DNA from: Desulfatibacillum aliphaticivorans DSM 15576
GTDB lineage: Bacteria; Desulfobacterota; Desulfobacteria; Desulfobacterales; Desulfatibacillaceae
Reading direction: 5' to 3'
DNA: 64,000 nucleotides
Assembly: GCF_000429905.1 (NCBI RefSeq)
Contig: NZ_AUCT01000009.1
Span: 1-64,000, forward strand
Shown here: positions 44,842 through 54,364 of the stretch, one piece after another
Layout of the letters: the number at the start of each line of letters is the position of its first letter
Numbering within the stretch: position 1 is the first letter of the stretch
The notes under the pieces: model-generated
What the model was told of the DNA's origin: nothing
Databases searched by the model: none
What the model saw: the letters and a program-made list of their open reading frames with translations, nothing else
Program-made: the position numbers and the translations under genes

Positions 44842-45813
44842 ATGTCTTCTGGCCCAGGAATCCTTCAGTCACAGATACTTAACAAGTTAGCAGGGCAAGA
44901 TTCCTATACTTTTCAGCGTGTCCTTTTATGGGAACTTGCCGCTGATAGGGAAGAGATTACAAAGACCGGATTGTTGTGCCACGGGATCGACACTGGATTA
45001 ATCAAAAAATCATTTAGTGAAAACTTTAGAAGAGCAGTCAGTCGACTTGCTGAGATCAAAAAGATTGAGATTAAGGATGAGAAACTGACTAATCTTGATG
45101 AAGCCCTTACCTATTTTCCTTATCACACGAGCCAACTTGAAATTCATCAGCTTCGGATGCAACTTATTCCATCAATTAAAGATTACATCAACGAAAAAGA
45201 CCCGCGCCGGCATTGGTACTTTGATATTGAAACAAATCAAATCGAAAGAATGAGAGGCACTAAAAACTTCCAACGTTCAAAAAAAATCTGGAGAGAACTA
45301 CAAGAAAAGATTTTAATAATATTAAAAGAAGGAGATACAAGCCAGTTTGACCTATGGCTTGAATGTCTTGTGCGTGGCAGATACCTGTTCTACCGGAAAA
45401 AATTTAAGCACTCGGAGCCCCTAACCAACTTTTATAATGCCCTTAGTGACAACGAGTCCAGGTCAGCTATTGAAAGTAAAGCCCTAGAATTGTTGAATGA
45501 ATTGATTGTATCGACCTTTGACCGCAAGGATTGGGATATCGGTGCACTTAAGTCTGTCTATTATGGGATTGCAGATTTTCAAAAAGGATACAGCGACAAA
45601 CTATCACAAGAGTTGAAACATTACTTGAGAGACAAGCATATGGACTTGATTACGTCCCTGCCAGGGCACGAGGATCCTCCAGAGCCTAAGAATGATAAGC
45701 ACATAGCAATATATCATCATCTATTTCTGCGAAGGATTAACTACAGCAAGTACTTAGATAAACTTCTTACCAGACAGATATTAAAAACCCAAAGACAAAT
45801 ACGCGCAATATGA
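44842..45813 (+). CDS. Unrecognised protein with winged-helix-like N-terminus
   Basis: 323 residues. Residues 1-100 (GPGILQSQILNKLAG, FSENFRRAVSRLAEIKKIEIKDEKL) resemble a winged-helix domain with a reading helix R..SRL.E. The rest is helical and charged, without known motif. AT-rich like its surroundings; likely acquired. No partner gene is evident, although a short frame ends 18 bases upstream. Confidence 0.55.
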   Translation: MSSGPGILQSQILNKLAGQDSYTFQRVLLWELAADREEITKTGLLCHGIDTGLIKKSFSENFRRAVSRLAEIKKIEIKDEKLTNLDEALTYFPYHTSQLEIHQLRMQLIPSIKDYINEKDPRRHWYFDIETNQIERMRGTKNFQRSKKIWRELQEKILIILKEGDTSQFDLWLECLVRGRYLFYRKKFKHSEPLTNFYNALSDNESRSAIESKALELLNELIVSTFDRKDWDIGALKSVYYGIADFQKGYSDKLSQELKHYLRDKHMDLITSLPGHEDPPEPKNDKHIAIYHHLFLRRINYSKYLDKLLTRQILKTQRQIRAI

Positions 45814-45917
45814 CATGGTTCTTGTGGTTCTTGGGCATGTCTCTCAAAAACTCAATAACTGTCTTTATGACAACGATCCCCCCTGTTGTTCATTCAGTTA
45901 TTCCCTGCCGCAATTTC

Positions 45918-46418
45918 TTATTTCCGAGGCAGCTTTTTTCTGACCAATTCACGGAAGGAATTCCATTGGGCCTCGTTTTCAAAATAATGCGGGAAGAAAA
46001 AAAGGACTTGCCTGACCCCTGAATAAATAAGGACAACTTTTGCTGATTCGCGGTATCGCAACAAAAGATCCCATGAAACGTCTACAGACGAAGCCCCTAC
46101 AAACTCCCATTTAATGCCTTCTTCCGTCACAGAACCCTTGACAGGCAACTGCATTATCTTGTTTTTCCGCCAATTGCGTTTGAGTGCAAAATTTTGCATA
46201 AACGGCAAGGCTGGGATGAGAAGCAGCATAGGAAGCCATGTTAGCAACGTTCCAACTGGCCTTGAGGATAATACCTGGAACCCTCCGCTCAGCAGGTCCA
46301 TTGTCACGACAAGTAATATACAAAGCGCTGAAATGATATATAATTTTTTATAGGAAAAAGAGGCGACGACTTTATAGTCGTTTAGAGTTAACCGCCCTGC
46401 AAATTTCAACTCATCCAT
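45918..46418 (-). CDS. YcxB-like membrane protein
   Basis: 166 residues. Two helices (LYIISALCILLVVTMDLL; LLTWLPMLLLIPALPFM) followed by a beta-rich cytosolic domain with SVTEEGIKWEFVGASSVDVSWDLLLRYRES and VRQVLFFFPHYF, as in YcxB-type proteins. ATG 46418 has GGAGG nine bases upstream; a longer frame from 46514 overlaps pfk and was rejected. Function unknown. Confidence 0.65.
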   Translation of the reverse strand: MDELKFAGRLTLNDYKVVASFSYKKLYIISALCILLVVTMDLLSGGFQVLSSRPVGTLLTWLPMLLLIPALPFMQNFALKRNWRKNKIMQLPVKGSVTEEGIKWEFVGASSVDVSWDLLLRYRESAKVVLIYSGVRQVLFFFPHYFENEAQWNSFRELVRKKLPRK

Positions 46419-46504
46419 GAGTTTCAATCCTCCATCCAAATTATTTTGTTGTGAGTCTACCCTGGTGAAAAAAGTCCATTGAATTTTCGGCGCTTCACCG
46501 GTTT

Positions 46505-47845
46505 TTATTCGCACGACTTATGAGCATTGGTCATGCTGCGCTGGCCGGTGGCTTCCTGGACGCTCATCCACAGGCGGCCGTTGGGGTCGATGCGTTTGCG
46601 TTTGCCGGCCGAGGCGTCCATGGGCACGTGGACGAACTGATCGTGCCAATACCCGACGAGCAGGCGGGTTTTGCCGGCCATGCCGGCGTGGACGGCGTTT
46701 CGGGCCAAAAAGCTGCAAAACACATTGTCGTTGGAATTGGCCGGATGGCTGCGAATCATGTAGCTGGGATCGATGAATTTGAGGTTGATCTCCATGTTGA
46801 TGGAGTCAAAGTAGCTGGCGATTTCGCTTTTTAAGAACATGCCGATATCGTGGAGCTTCAGGTTGCCTGAGGCGTCCCGCTCGGCGTTTTCCCCTTCAAA
46901 AAATTTTTGCCCCGCGCCTTCGGCGGCGACGACCACGGCGTGGCCCCGGTCCAAAAGGCGGGTTTCCAGGGTTTTGAGAAAACCGTTTTCCCCTTCCAGG
47001 TCAAAATCCACTTCCGGAACCAGGACGAAGTTCACGTCCTGCTGAGCCAGGGCCGCGTGGGCCGCGATAAACCCGGAATGGCGGCCCATGAGCTTGACCA
47101 GCCCAATGCCGTTGGGGTATCCCACGGCCTCGGTATGGGCGGTGCGAATGGCGGCGGTGGCCATTTCCACGGCGGTTTCAAACCCGAAGGAGCGGCCCAC
47201 CATAAAGATGTCGTTGTCGATGGTTTTGGGGATGCCCACCACGCTGATTTTCAGGCCGCGTTTGGCGATTTCGTCGCAGATTCGGGTGGATGCCATGAGG
47301 GTGCCGTCCCCGCCCACGGTGAACAAAATGCCCACGTTCATGCGTTCCAGGCAGTCCACAATCTGGCCGATGTCCTGGGGGCCCCGGGACGAACCCAGCA
47401 CTGTGCCGCCCGATCCGTGGATGTCCTCCACTTCCGCGGGCGTCAGGTCCACCACGTCGTACCGGTATTCGGGGATGAATCCGGCCAGGCCGTATCTTAT
47501 TCCGTATATGCCGCGCACGCCGTAGCCGTAGGTGAGCTCTAGGACGATGGCCCGGATGATGTCGTTCAGGCCCGGGCACAGGCCGCCGCAGGTGACGATG
47601 GCGCACCGGACCTTGCTGGGGTCGAAAAAGATATGGCTTCTGGGACCGGCCTTTTCAAAGGAAGCGGGCTCGATGCCCAGGCGGATTTGCTCCAGGATTT
47701 TTTCGGTGTTGATTTCCACCAGCACCCGGTCCTCGTCAGGCTGAAAGCTGCATTCGGGCTTTCCGTTTTCGGATTTGCGGACCGGGGAGGCGATTCTCGC
47801 CTCTCCCAGGGTTTTGATTATGGTGTCGGTTAATTCCGGATTCAT
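46505..47845 (-). CDS. 6-phosphofructokinase, probably ATP-dependent group-X type
   Basis: 446 residues. TCGGLCPGLNDIIRAIV, TVGGDGTLMAS, IPKTIDNDI and LMGRHSGFIAAHAA are present. Gly in GGDG is the ATP-type residue, while Lys in PKTIDND is the residue usual for PPi enzymes; the mixed signature occurs in the plant/trypanosomatid-like group, where ATP is used. The long N-terminal extension (about 75 residues) fits that group. The start has GAGG upstream. Confidence 0.9.
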   Translation of the reverse strand: MNPELTDTIIKTLGEARIASPVRKSENGKPECSFQPDEDRVLVEINTEKILEQIRLGIEPASFEKAGPRSHIFFDPSKVRCAIVTCGGLCPGLNDIIRAIVLELTYGYGVRGIYGIRYGLAGFIPEYRYDVVDLTPAEVEDIHGSGGTVLGSSRGPQDIGQIVDCLERMNVGILFTVGGDGTLMASTRICDEIAKRGLKISVVGIPKTIDNDIFMVGRSFGFETAVEMATAAIRTAHTEAVGYPNGIGLVKLMGRHSGFIAAHAALAQQDVNFVLVPEVDFDLEGENGFLKTLETRLLDRGHAVVVAAEGAGQKFFEGENAERDASGNLKLHDIGMFLKSEIASYFDSINMEINLKFIDPSYMIRSHPANSNDNVFCSFLARNAVHAGMAGKTRLLVGYWHDQFVHVPMDASAGKRKRIDPNGRLWMSVQEATGQRSMTNAHKSCE

Positions 47846-47932
47846 TGCCAGTCCTCATGATTACGCGCGCGGTCAGAAAAAATATTAGGGAAACAGCGTC
47901 AATACAGTGGATGCAATGTCCATGCCTCGGGA

Positions 47933-48916
47933 TTAATGGCCGTTAAACCGGACCTCTCCCTTGCCCAGAATGTCATGCACATGAAGAATTCCAAGAACCT
48001 GATTCTTCTCCCCCACCACGGGCAGCACGGTGATCAGGTGGGCTTCCATCAGGTTCAGGGCCTCGCTCACTTTGGAATGGGAAGTCACCGCCTTGGGCGT
48101 GGGCGTCATCACGTCCTTGGCCGTTTTTCTGTCCACCCCGTTGCCCCGGGTGAGAAAACGGCGCAGGTCTCCGTCCGTGATAATGCCTTTAAGGGCGCCG
48201 TCCTTGTCCGTGACCAGGGTGGTGCCCAGGTCCAGGCGATCCATCTCGGCGATGGCCTCGGTCATGATGGTGTCTTCCAGCACGCAGGGGACGTCGTCGC
48301 CGGTGAGCATGATGTCCTTGATTTTGGCGGACAGGCGCTGGCCCAGGTGCCCGCCCGGATGAAAGCGTTTGAAGTCGCTGGACTTGAAGTTGCGTTTGTT
48401 GATGAGCACCACGGCCAGGGCGTCGCCTATGGCCAAAAGCGCGGTGGTGCTGGAGGTCGGGGCCAGACCCAGTGGGCAGGCTTCCCGTTTTACGCCCACG
48501 TCAATGACGATGTCGCTGTATTTGGCCAGGGTGGAGTTTACGTTGCCCGTAAAAGCGATGACCTTGCACCCGGCTTTTTGGATGCTGGGCACCAAAATGT
48601 TCAACTCATCGGTTTCGCCGCTGTTGGAAAGCGCCAGAAAAAGATCGTCTTCGCAGACCATGCCCAAATCCCCGTGCATGGCTTCCACGGGATGCAAAAA
48701 CATGGAGCGGGTGCCCGTGCTGTTTAAGGTGGCTACGATCTTCCGGCCCACAATGCCGGACTTGCCGATCCCGCCGACGATCACCCGGCCTTTGCAGTCC
48801 ATGATCAAATCCACCATGGCGGAAAATCCCTCGTCGATCTTCTCCACCAGTTCCAGCACGCCTTCCGCTTCTATTTTAAGAACTTCCTTAGCCTGTTCTA
48901 TGGTTGTTTGGCCCAT
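47933..48916 (-). CDS. kdsD: Arabinose-5-phosphate isomerase
   Basis: 327 residues: SIS domain (VGGIGKSGIVGRKIVATLNSTGT, HPVEAMHGDLGM, LSNSGETDEL) then two CBS domains (PCVLEDTIMTEAI; KDVMTPTPKAV). It turns ribulose-5-P into arabinose-5-P for Kdo and lipid A core synthesis, showing a Gram-negative envelope. Confidence 0.94.
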   Translation of the reverse strand: MGQTTIEQAKEVLKIEAEGVLELVEKIDEGFSAMVDLIMDCKGRVIVGGIGKSGIVGRKIVATLNSTGTRSMFLHPVEAMHGDLGMVCEDDLFLALSNSGETDELNILVPSIQKAGCKVIAFTGNVNSTLAKYSDIVIDVGVKREACPLGLAPTSSTTALLAIGDALAVVLINKRNFKSSDFKRFHPGGHLGQRLSAKIKDIMLTGDDVPCVLEDTIMTEAIAEMDRLDLGTTLVTDKDGALKGIITDGDLRRFLTRGNGVDRKTAKDVMTPTPKAVTSHSKVSEALNLMEAHLITVLPVVGEKNQVLGILHVHDILGKGEVRFNGH

Positions 48917-49183
48917 TATTTTTCCCGATTATTATCCACGGCCGATTTTCGCCGGCCGGATAAGTCAGCCGCAGGTTTCGGCTGCATGCGGTTATGACAA
49001 TGTCAGGCGGATTAGCACTCGCTGACGGCCTTGCCCCAATGTTAAAGAGTCTCAATTTCCCGCCGGAAAATCAAGTTTTGATTTTCTTGGCTTTCATTTC
49101 CCTGAAAACGAGCGCATGCGCCGCGGTTTTTCCGCCTGACAAAATTCCGTCTATCCGGGCCGACAAATCATTGACGGCCCCGT

Positions 49184-49223
49184 CCCCGAACCGAACCGGC
49201 TGAAAAGACGGTCCGGTCCGGGG
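49184..49223. repeat. Long hairpin after glnS
   Basis: Arms of 15 bases (CCCCGAACCGAACCG and its near-complement) with two mismatches, 18 bases past the glnS stop. No T-run follows on the minus strand, so termination is only possible. Confidence 0.35.
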
Positions 49224-49241
49224 CGCGGCGGATATGGGTCA

Positions 49242-51008
49242 TTATTTCTTCTTTTTCTGCTTATTGTTTTTTTTAGGCTGGGGCTGCTGGGATTTTTGGA
49301 TTTTCGCCCATTGGTCCCGGAGTGTGACGGTGCGATTGAAAGTAACCATTCCGGTGTCGGGATCGACGGAGTCCACGCAAAAGTATCCCATTCTCTCGAA
49401 CTGGCACTGGTAGCCGGGTCCGGCATCGGCCAGGCTGGGCTCCACCTTGCAGTCCTTGAGAACCTTCAGGGAGTCGGGATTGATGTAGTCTGTGAAATCC
49501 TTGCCTTCCTCCACGTCGTTGGGGTTTTCCTCGGTGAACAGATGCTCGTACAGCCTGACTTCCGAAGTGCAGGCATGCGGGGCCGAAACCCAGTGAAGCG
49601 TGGCCTTGACCTTGCGCCCGTCCGGGGCGTCTCCGCCCTTGGTGGCCGGGTCGTAGGTGCAGCGAAGCTCGACAACCTCGCCGTTCTCGTCCTTAATCAC
49701 TTCCTGGCAGGTGATGAAATAAGCGTACCGCAGGCGCACTTCCTTGCCGGGAGAGAGGCGGAAGAACTTCTTGGGCGGATCCTCCATAAAGTCTTCCCGC
49801 TCGATGTACAACTCGCCGGAGAAAGGCAGCATCCTGCTTCCCTGGCTCGGGTCCGTGGGATGCAGCGGACAGTCCAGTTCTTCGGATTGTCCCTCAGGAT
49901 AGTTGGTGATAACCACCTTCAAAGGATTCAACACGCCCATGACCCGGGGGGCGACCTCGTTCAAATGCTCCCTGACGCAGAACTCCAACAGGGCCATGTC
50001 CACCATGGAATCCCTTTTGGCCACGCCGATGCGGTCGCAGAAATTGCGCAGCGCCTCGGGCGGATAGCCCCTTCTGCGAAGCCCGGAAATGGTGGGCATG
50101 CGCGGATCGCTCCAGCCGTTTACCAGGCCTTTTTCCACAAGCTGAATGAGCTTGCGTTTGGAAAGGACCGTGTGGCTCAGGTTGAGCCTTGCAAACTCGA
50201 TCTGTTGGGGATGGCAGGGGGCGTTCACATTATCCAGGACCCAGTCGTACAATGCCCGGTTATTTTCGAACTCCAGGGTGCAAATAGAGTGGGTGATGCC
50301 TTCCATGGAGTCGGACAGGCAATGGGTGAAATCGTACATGGGGTAAATCAGCCATTTATCCCCCGTCCGATGATGATGGGCCCTGCGAATCCGGTACAAG
50401 GTGGGGTCGCGCATAATCAGGTTGGGGGCGGCCATGTCGATTTTAGCCCTAAGCACCCGGGAGCCGTCCTCGAACTCCCCGGCCCGCATACGCTGGAACA
50501 GGTCCAGGTTTTCCTCGGGCGTACGGTCTCTGTATGGGCTGTTCTTTCCCGGCTCTTTCAGGGTTCCGCGGTATGCGCGGATTTCCTCGGGAGACAAATC
50601 GCACACGTAGGCCTTGCCCGCTTTGATCAACTCCACGGCAAACTCGTACAGCTTCTCGAAATAATCCGAAGCATAATGCAGTTCGTTCCAGCCAAAGCCC
50701 ATCCAGCGGACGTCTTCCATAATGGAATCAACGTATTCCACGTCTTCCTTGGCTGGGTTGGTGTCGTCGAAACGCAGGTTGCACGTGCCTTTTTCGTGCT
50801 CTCCGGCTATGCCGAAATTCAGGCAGATGGACTTGGCGTGCCCGATGTGCAAATAGCCGTTGGGCTCCGGCGGAAAACGGGTGGCCACTTTACCGCCGTG
50901 CTTGCCGGATTCATTGTCTTTGGAGATGATGGTGCGGATGAAGTCCAGGCTTTTTTCCTTGCTCTCGTCATCCGGGCTTGCATTCTGAGTATGGTCGGGC
51001 TTTGCCAT
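49242..51008 (-). CDS. glnS: Glutaminyl-tRNA synthetase
   Basis: 588 residues of class I synthetase: RFPPEPNGYLHIGHAKSICLNFG contains the HIGH motif, VLSKRKL is the KMSKS-type loop, and TRRPP-type anticodon-binding beta barrels follow. The C-terminus ends in a Q/P/N/K tail (QQPQPKKNNKQKKKK). ATG 51008 with GAGG upstream was chosen over 51038. Confidence 0.95.
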   Translation of the reverse strand: MAKPDHTQNASPDDESKEKSLDFIRTIISKDNESGKHGGKVATRFPPEPNGYLHIGHAKSICLNFGIAGEHEKGTCNLRFDDTNPAKEDVEYVDSIMEDVRWMGFGWNELHYASDYFEKLYEFAVELIKAGKAYVCDLSPEEIRAYRGTLKEPGKNSPYRDRTPEENLDLFQRMRAGEFEDGSRVLRAKIDMAAPNLIMRDPTLYRIRRAHHHRTGDKWLIYPMYDFTHCLSDSMEGITHSICTLEFENNRALYDWVLDNVNAPCHPQQIEFARLNLSHTVLSKRKLIQLVEKGLVNGWSDPRMPTISGLRRRGYPPEALRNFCDRIGVAKRDSMVDMALLEFCVREHLNEVAPRVMGVLNPLKVVITNYPEGQSEELDCPLHPTDPSQGSRMLPFSGELYIEREDFMEDPPKKFFRLSPGKEVRLRYAYFITCQEVIKDENGEVVELRCTYDPATKGGDAPDGRKVKATLHWVSAPHACTSEVRLYEHLFTEENPNDVEEGKDFTDYINPDSLKVLKDCKVEPSLADAGPGYQCQFERMGYFCVDSVDPDTGMVTFNRTVTLRDQWAKIQKSQQPQPKKNNKQKKKK

Positions 51009-51206
51009 GGTTGTTATCCTCTTAACTATTCCTAACAATTACAGGTTTGGACTCCCCTATTTAATACAGCCAATAAAAAATGCAACCCATTTTGCAAGTA
51101 AAACGCCCTTTGCCTGTTCCAAACATTGTTGACGAATCGTTAAATGCAAGGTACAAACCAAATAACCCTATAACGGCCTATTTTCTCCAACAAAACAACA
51201 GAGACT

Positions 51207-52610
51207 ATGGACCTTACCTCCTCTTATTGGGCATGGATATCCGTCAACCTCCTGCCGGCCCTTGGCTTTATTTTGGCGGTGCTCGTTTTGGCCCACATCC
51301 TTATGACCCGCCGATCTCCGCCAAGCACCCTGGCCTGGTTGATGGCCATTATCTTTGTGCCGGTGATTGGGGTTACGTTATACCTCCTTTTCGGAGGCCG
51401 TAAAACCCGCCACATGATAGAGAGCAAGCCTCTTTTGCCCGACCCGGAGCAAACCATAGACTCGGACGAACTGGCAGCAGGCGCTTACATTCAGCATAAA
51501 CGCCATGGCGTGTTCAGGCCTTACGCCAAAAACTCCACGGTTTTGCTGTCCGACGGGGTGCACGCCTTTCACGAAACCATTCGCCTTATAGAAGAGGCTC
51601 AGGAGTCAGTATACCTCGCCACCTTCATTATGGGCAAGGATAGGACCGGCAGTTGGCTTATTGAAGCCCTGGCCGCCAAGGCTTCCCAGGGAGTCCGCGT
51701 GCGCTTGCTCATGGACGCTTTGGGCTCCATGAAGATCAATCGCCGCTTTACGCGCCACTTAACGGCCGCCGGAGGCAAAGTCGATTTTTTTATGCCCATG
51801 ATGAGGCTGCCTTTCCGGGGTCGGGCCAACTTGCGGAATCACAGAAAAATCCTGACCGTGGACGGCAGGTCGGCCATTGTGGGCGGCATGAACCTGGCCC
51901 ATGAATACATGGGGCCTAAAATGGCGCCCGGACGTTGGCTGGATATGGCCATGATGGTGGAAGGTCCTAGCGTGGCCAATCTTGAGACGGTTTTCCGCTC
52001 GGACTGGAAATTCGTCTCCGGCGAAACCCTGCCTGAGTCGGTAATTCCTCCCTGGGAAAACAACGACAAGCGCCAGGCTACGCTGCAGGTCATTGCCAGC
52101 GGCCCGGACGTCAAGGGGGATTCCCTCAGGGACGCGCTGTTAACCTGGATTTTCAAGGCCGAGATGCGTGCCTGGATCGTCACCCCTTATTTCGTCCCGG
52201 ACGAACTTTTGGTGCAGGCCTTAAGCATTGCAGCCCGGCGCGGCGTGGATGTGAGGATTATCATCCCCAGGCGCTCGAACCATTTGATGGCCGATCTCGC
52301 CAGGGCGGCCTACCTGACCTATTTACAGGAGGCGGGCGTCTCGGTCATGCTGTATCAGCCGGGGATGCTTCACGCAAAGGCCATCATTGTGGATGACACC
52401 GTGGCCGTGGTGGGCTCCGCCAACATGGATATGCGCAGTCTGTTATTGAATTATGAGGTGGCTTTGGCTATCTATACCCCGGCGGTCATCCGTGAGGTGG
52501 ACGCCTGGATGGGATGGCTGTTGAGCCACTGTTTGCCCAGGCAAACCAAGGCAAGTCCGTTCAAGGAACTGGCGTACGGCCTGGGTAGAATTTTTGCTCC
52601 GTTGTTGTGA
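51207..52610 (+). CDS. cls: Cardiolipin synthase (phospholipase D family)
   Basis: 467 residues. Two N-terminal helices, then two HKD motifs: RNHRKILTVDGRSAIVGGMN and LHAKAIIVDDTVAVVGSANMD. It joins two phosphatidylglycerols into cardiolipin at the inner membrane. The end is followed at seven bases by a small membrane-protein gene. Confidence 0.93.
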   Translation: MDLTSSYWAWISVNLLPALGFILAVLVLAHILMTRRSPPSTLAWLMAIIFVPVIGVTLYLLFGGRKTRHMIESKPLLPDPEQTIDSDELAAGAYIQHKRHGVFRPYAKNSTVLLSDGVHAFHETIRLIEEAQESVYLATFIMGKDRTGSWLIEALAAKASQGVRVRLLMDALGSMKINRRFTRHLTAAGGKVDFFMPMMRLPFRGRANLRNHRKILTVDGRSAIVGGMNLAHEYMGPKMAPGRWLDMAMMVEGPSVANLETVFRSDWKFVSGETLPESVIPPWENNDKRQATLQVIASGPDVKGDSLRDALLTWIFKAEMRAWIVTPYFVPDELLVQALSIAARRGVDVRIIIPRRSNHLMADLARAAYLTYLQEAGVSVMLYQPGMLHAKAIIVDDTVAVVGSANMDMRSLLLNYEVALAIYTPAVIREVDAWMGWLLSHCLPRQTKASPFKELAYGLGRIFAPLL

Positions 52611-52617
52611 GAGGGAA

Positions 52618-52851
52618 ATGGCTAAGAAAAAAGGCAAGAATAATAAGGGTTTTAAGGATGCAAGCCAGGAAGTTCCGGCGAAAAAAACAAAAATAACCCC
52701 CGCGGCCGTGATCGCAGGAGGCCTGGGCTTGGCCTGCATTTTTTTTGGGGCGACAGGCGTGGCTAACGGCAAGCCCGGTGGATATTACGCCATGGTGCTG
52801 GGCGTCTTGTTTATAGCCGCCATCAGCATTGGGTGGCTGAAAAAAAGCTAG
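52618..52851 (+). CDS. Small basic membrane protein
   Basis: 77 residues: a Lys-rich N-terminus (AKKKGKNNKG; PAKKTKITP) and two helices (AAVIAGGLGLACIFFGATGVA; YYAMVLGVLFIAAISIGWL). GAGGG precedes the ATG. It lies seven bases after cls and may be co-translated with it. Function unknown. Confidence 0.7.
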   Translation: MAKKKGKNNKGFKDASQEVPAKKTKITPAAVIAGGLGLACIFFGATGVANGKPGGYYAMVLGVLFIAAISIGWLKKS

Positions 52852-52864
52852 ACGGGTTCATCAG

Positions 52865-53491
52865 TCAATATTCCCTGTGGGCGTCTTCCATATCCTCTTG
52901 GGTTATTCCCTCCTCTATCATGCATTTTTCCTTGCATTCAGGGCACAGGCCATGGCTGAACATCACGTCCGTATGGTCCGACAGATATTTCTCTATGCGC
53001 TGCCAGCTTTCCTTATCCGTCCGGATTTTATGGCAATACATGCAGATTGGCAGGATGCCCTCCAGGGTTTTGATTTGCGTCATGGCCAATTGAAGGGATT
53101 CCACCTGAGCCGCCAGAGCGCGTTGCAGGTCCAGAACCCGGCGGCCGGCCTTGATTCGGGCCTGCAATTCCAATCGGTTGAACGGCTTGCATATGTAGTC
53201 GTCGGCGCCCGCTTCCAGGCCGGATACAATGTCCTTGGGATCCTTGCGGGCGGTAAGCAAAATAATGTAATTGTCGCCCTCGCATAAAGACCGGATTTTT
53301 TTGCACAGCTCCAATCCATCCATTTCAGGCATCATCCAATCCAAGAGGAACAAGGAAAATTTTTTTTCCTGGAGTATTTTCCAAGCTTCAGCGCCGTTTT
53401 CTGCGGTCGTCGTTTCGTAGCCCCATTGGGCCAGGATGGCTTCCAAAAAATGGCGCGAAGTGGCGTCGTCTTCAGCTATCAATATATTCAT
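52865..53491 (-). CDS. Response regulator with CxxC output domain
   Basis: 208 residues. Receiver domain with MNILIAEDDATSRHF, phospho-acceptor in LFLLDWMMPEMDG, TARKDP and CKPFN. After a helical linker, the C-terminus reads CMYCHKIRTDKESWQRIEKYL and HGLCPECKEK, a pattern found as a small zinc-binding-like output module in many deltaproteobacterial regulators and kinases. No DNA-binding HTH is present. No histidine kinase is adjacent. Confidence 0.88.
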   Translation of the reverse strand: MNILIAEDDATSRHFLEAILAQWGYETTTAENGAEAWKILQEKKFSLFLLDWMMPEMDGLELCKKIRSLCEGDNYIILLTARKDPKDIVSGLEAGADDYICKPFNRLELQARIKAGRRVLDLQRALAAQVESLQLAMTQIKTLEGILPICMYCHKIRTDKESWQRIEKYLSDHTDVMFSHGLCPECKEKCMIEEGITQEDMEDAHREY

Positions 53492-53574
53492 GGCACACCC
53501 TTTTTTTTTGAAGCAGCGTTGTTTTTGCCCATCAGGATTGACATGCAAGAATTGAACCCACGACCGCTTGAGAC

Positions 53575-53613
53575 AAAAAAGCCCGGACAACGCCCCTCGC
53601 GCGTCCAGGCTTT
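53575..53613 (-). terminator. Rho-independent terminator of the secreted-protein gene at 53639
   Basis: Arms AAAGCC-C-GGAC and GTCC-A-GGCTTT, with T-runs on both strands, so it may act in either direction. Confidence 0.75.
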
Positions 53614-53638
53614 CTTTTCAGAAATTTGTATAGAGCTA

Positions 53639-54244
53639 TTATTGCATGGCGGCCAGCTTATCAAAGTCAATGGCCCCGGCGTAAGCCTTGATTTCGTCCA
53701 GAGAAACCACATCGCCGTTTATGGTGATGAGATACTTGTTATTGACGACAATGGTCATTTCACCGGTTTGGTTGGCAGCGTCGTATTCGTACATGGCGCG
53801 CTGGCCGTTCACCTTGTCCAGCTTCATGCCGGAAGAGGAGGCAAACGCCGGATTGGACAGCATCATCATCATACCCTGCATGGCCGGAGAGTCCGTCATT
53901 ATGTTGATGGTAATGTTGCTTCCATCCTTGTAATAATTGCGCTGGGCCGTAACGCCGCCGCCGAACATGGCTGCTCCCGCGGCCGTGGAAGTGGCGTCCT
54001 CAGCGGTCCATCCGCTCAGGGGTTTAGGGAACATGGTTTCCAGGTCCCCGCCTTTTTTCTGGCGAATCAACTGAGCGGCGTAGTCCAGTTGGCTTGCGGC
54101 TTCGGAATAATTGCCCGCTTTGTACTGGCTCACCCCTTCGTTGATAGCGTCGGTTACGTCGTCGGCCATGGCCGGGAAAGCTCCCAGGCACAGCGCCATT
54201 GCGAGTACTGCAAACGGAGTCATCCAGGATTTCATAGTCTTCAT
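53639..54244 (-). CDS. Secreted protein of unknown function
   Basis: 201 residues with a signal peptide (TPFAVLAMALCLGAFPAMA), a TPR-like helix pair (AINEGVSQYKAGNYSEAASQLDYAAQL), and a beta-rich remainder with Met-rich AMQGMMMMLS. ATG 54244 sits behind GAGG. It has its own terminator. I do not recognise the family. Confidence 0.7.
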   Translation of the reverse strand: MKTMKSWMTPFAVLAMALCLGAFPAMADDVTDAINEGVSQYKAGNYSEAASQLDYAAQLIRQKKGGDLETMFPKPLSGWTAEDATSTAAGAAMFGGGVTAQRNYYKDGSNITINIMTDSPAMQGMMMMLSNPAFASSSGMKLDKVNGQRAMYEYDAANQTGEMTIVVNNKYLITINGDVVSLDEIKAYAGAIDFDKLAAMQ

Positions 54245-54364
54245 TTTCACCTCGTATTAAAAGAAAATTTTTTGATCCGGCGTCTTTTGAGATGGATGGA
54301 AATCCTTTAGCACAGCTTATAAAAAAAGCAATGGGAATATGAATGGCTTACATGGAGAAATATT

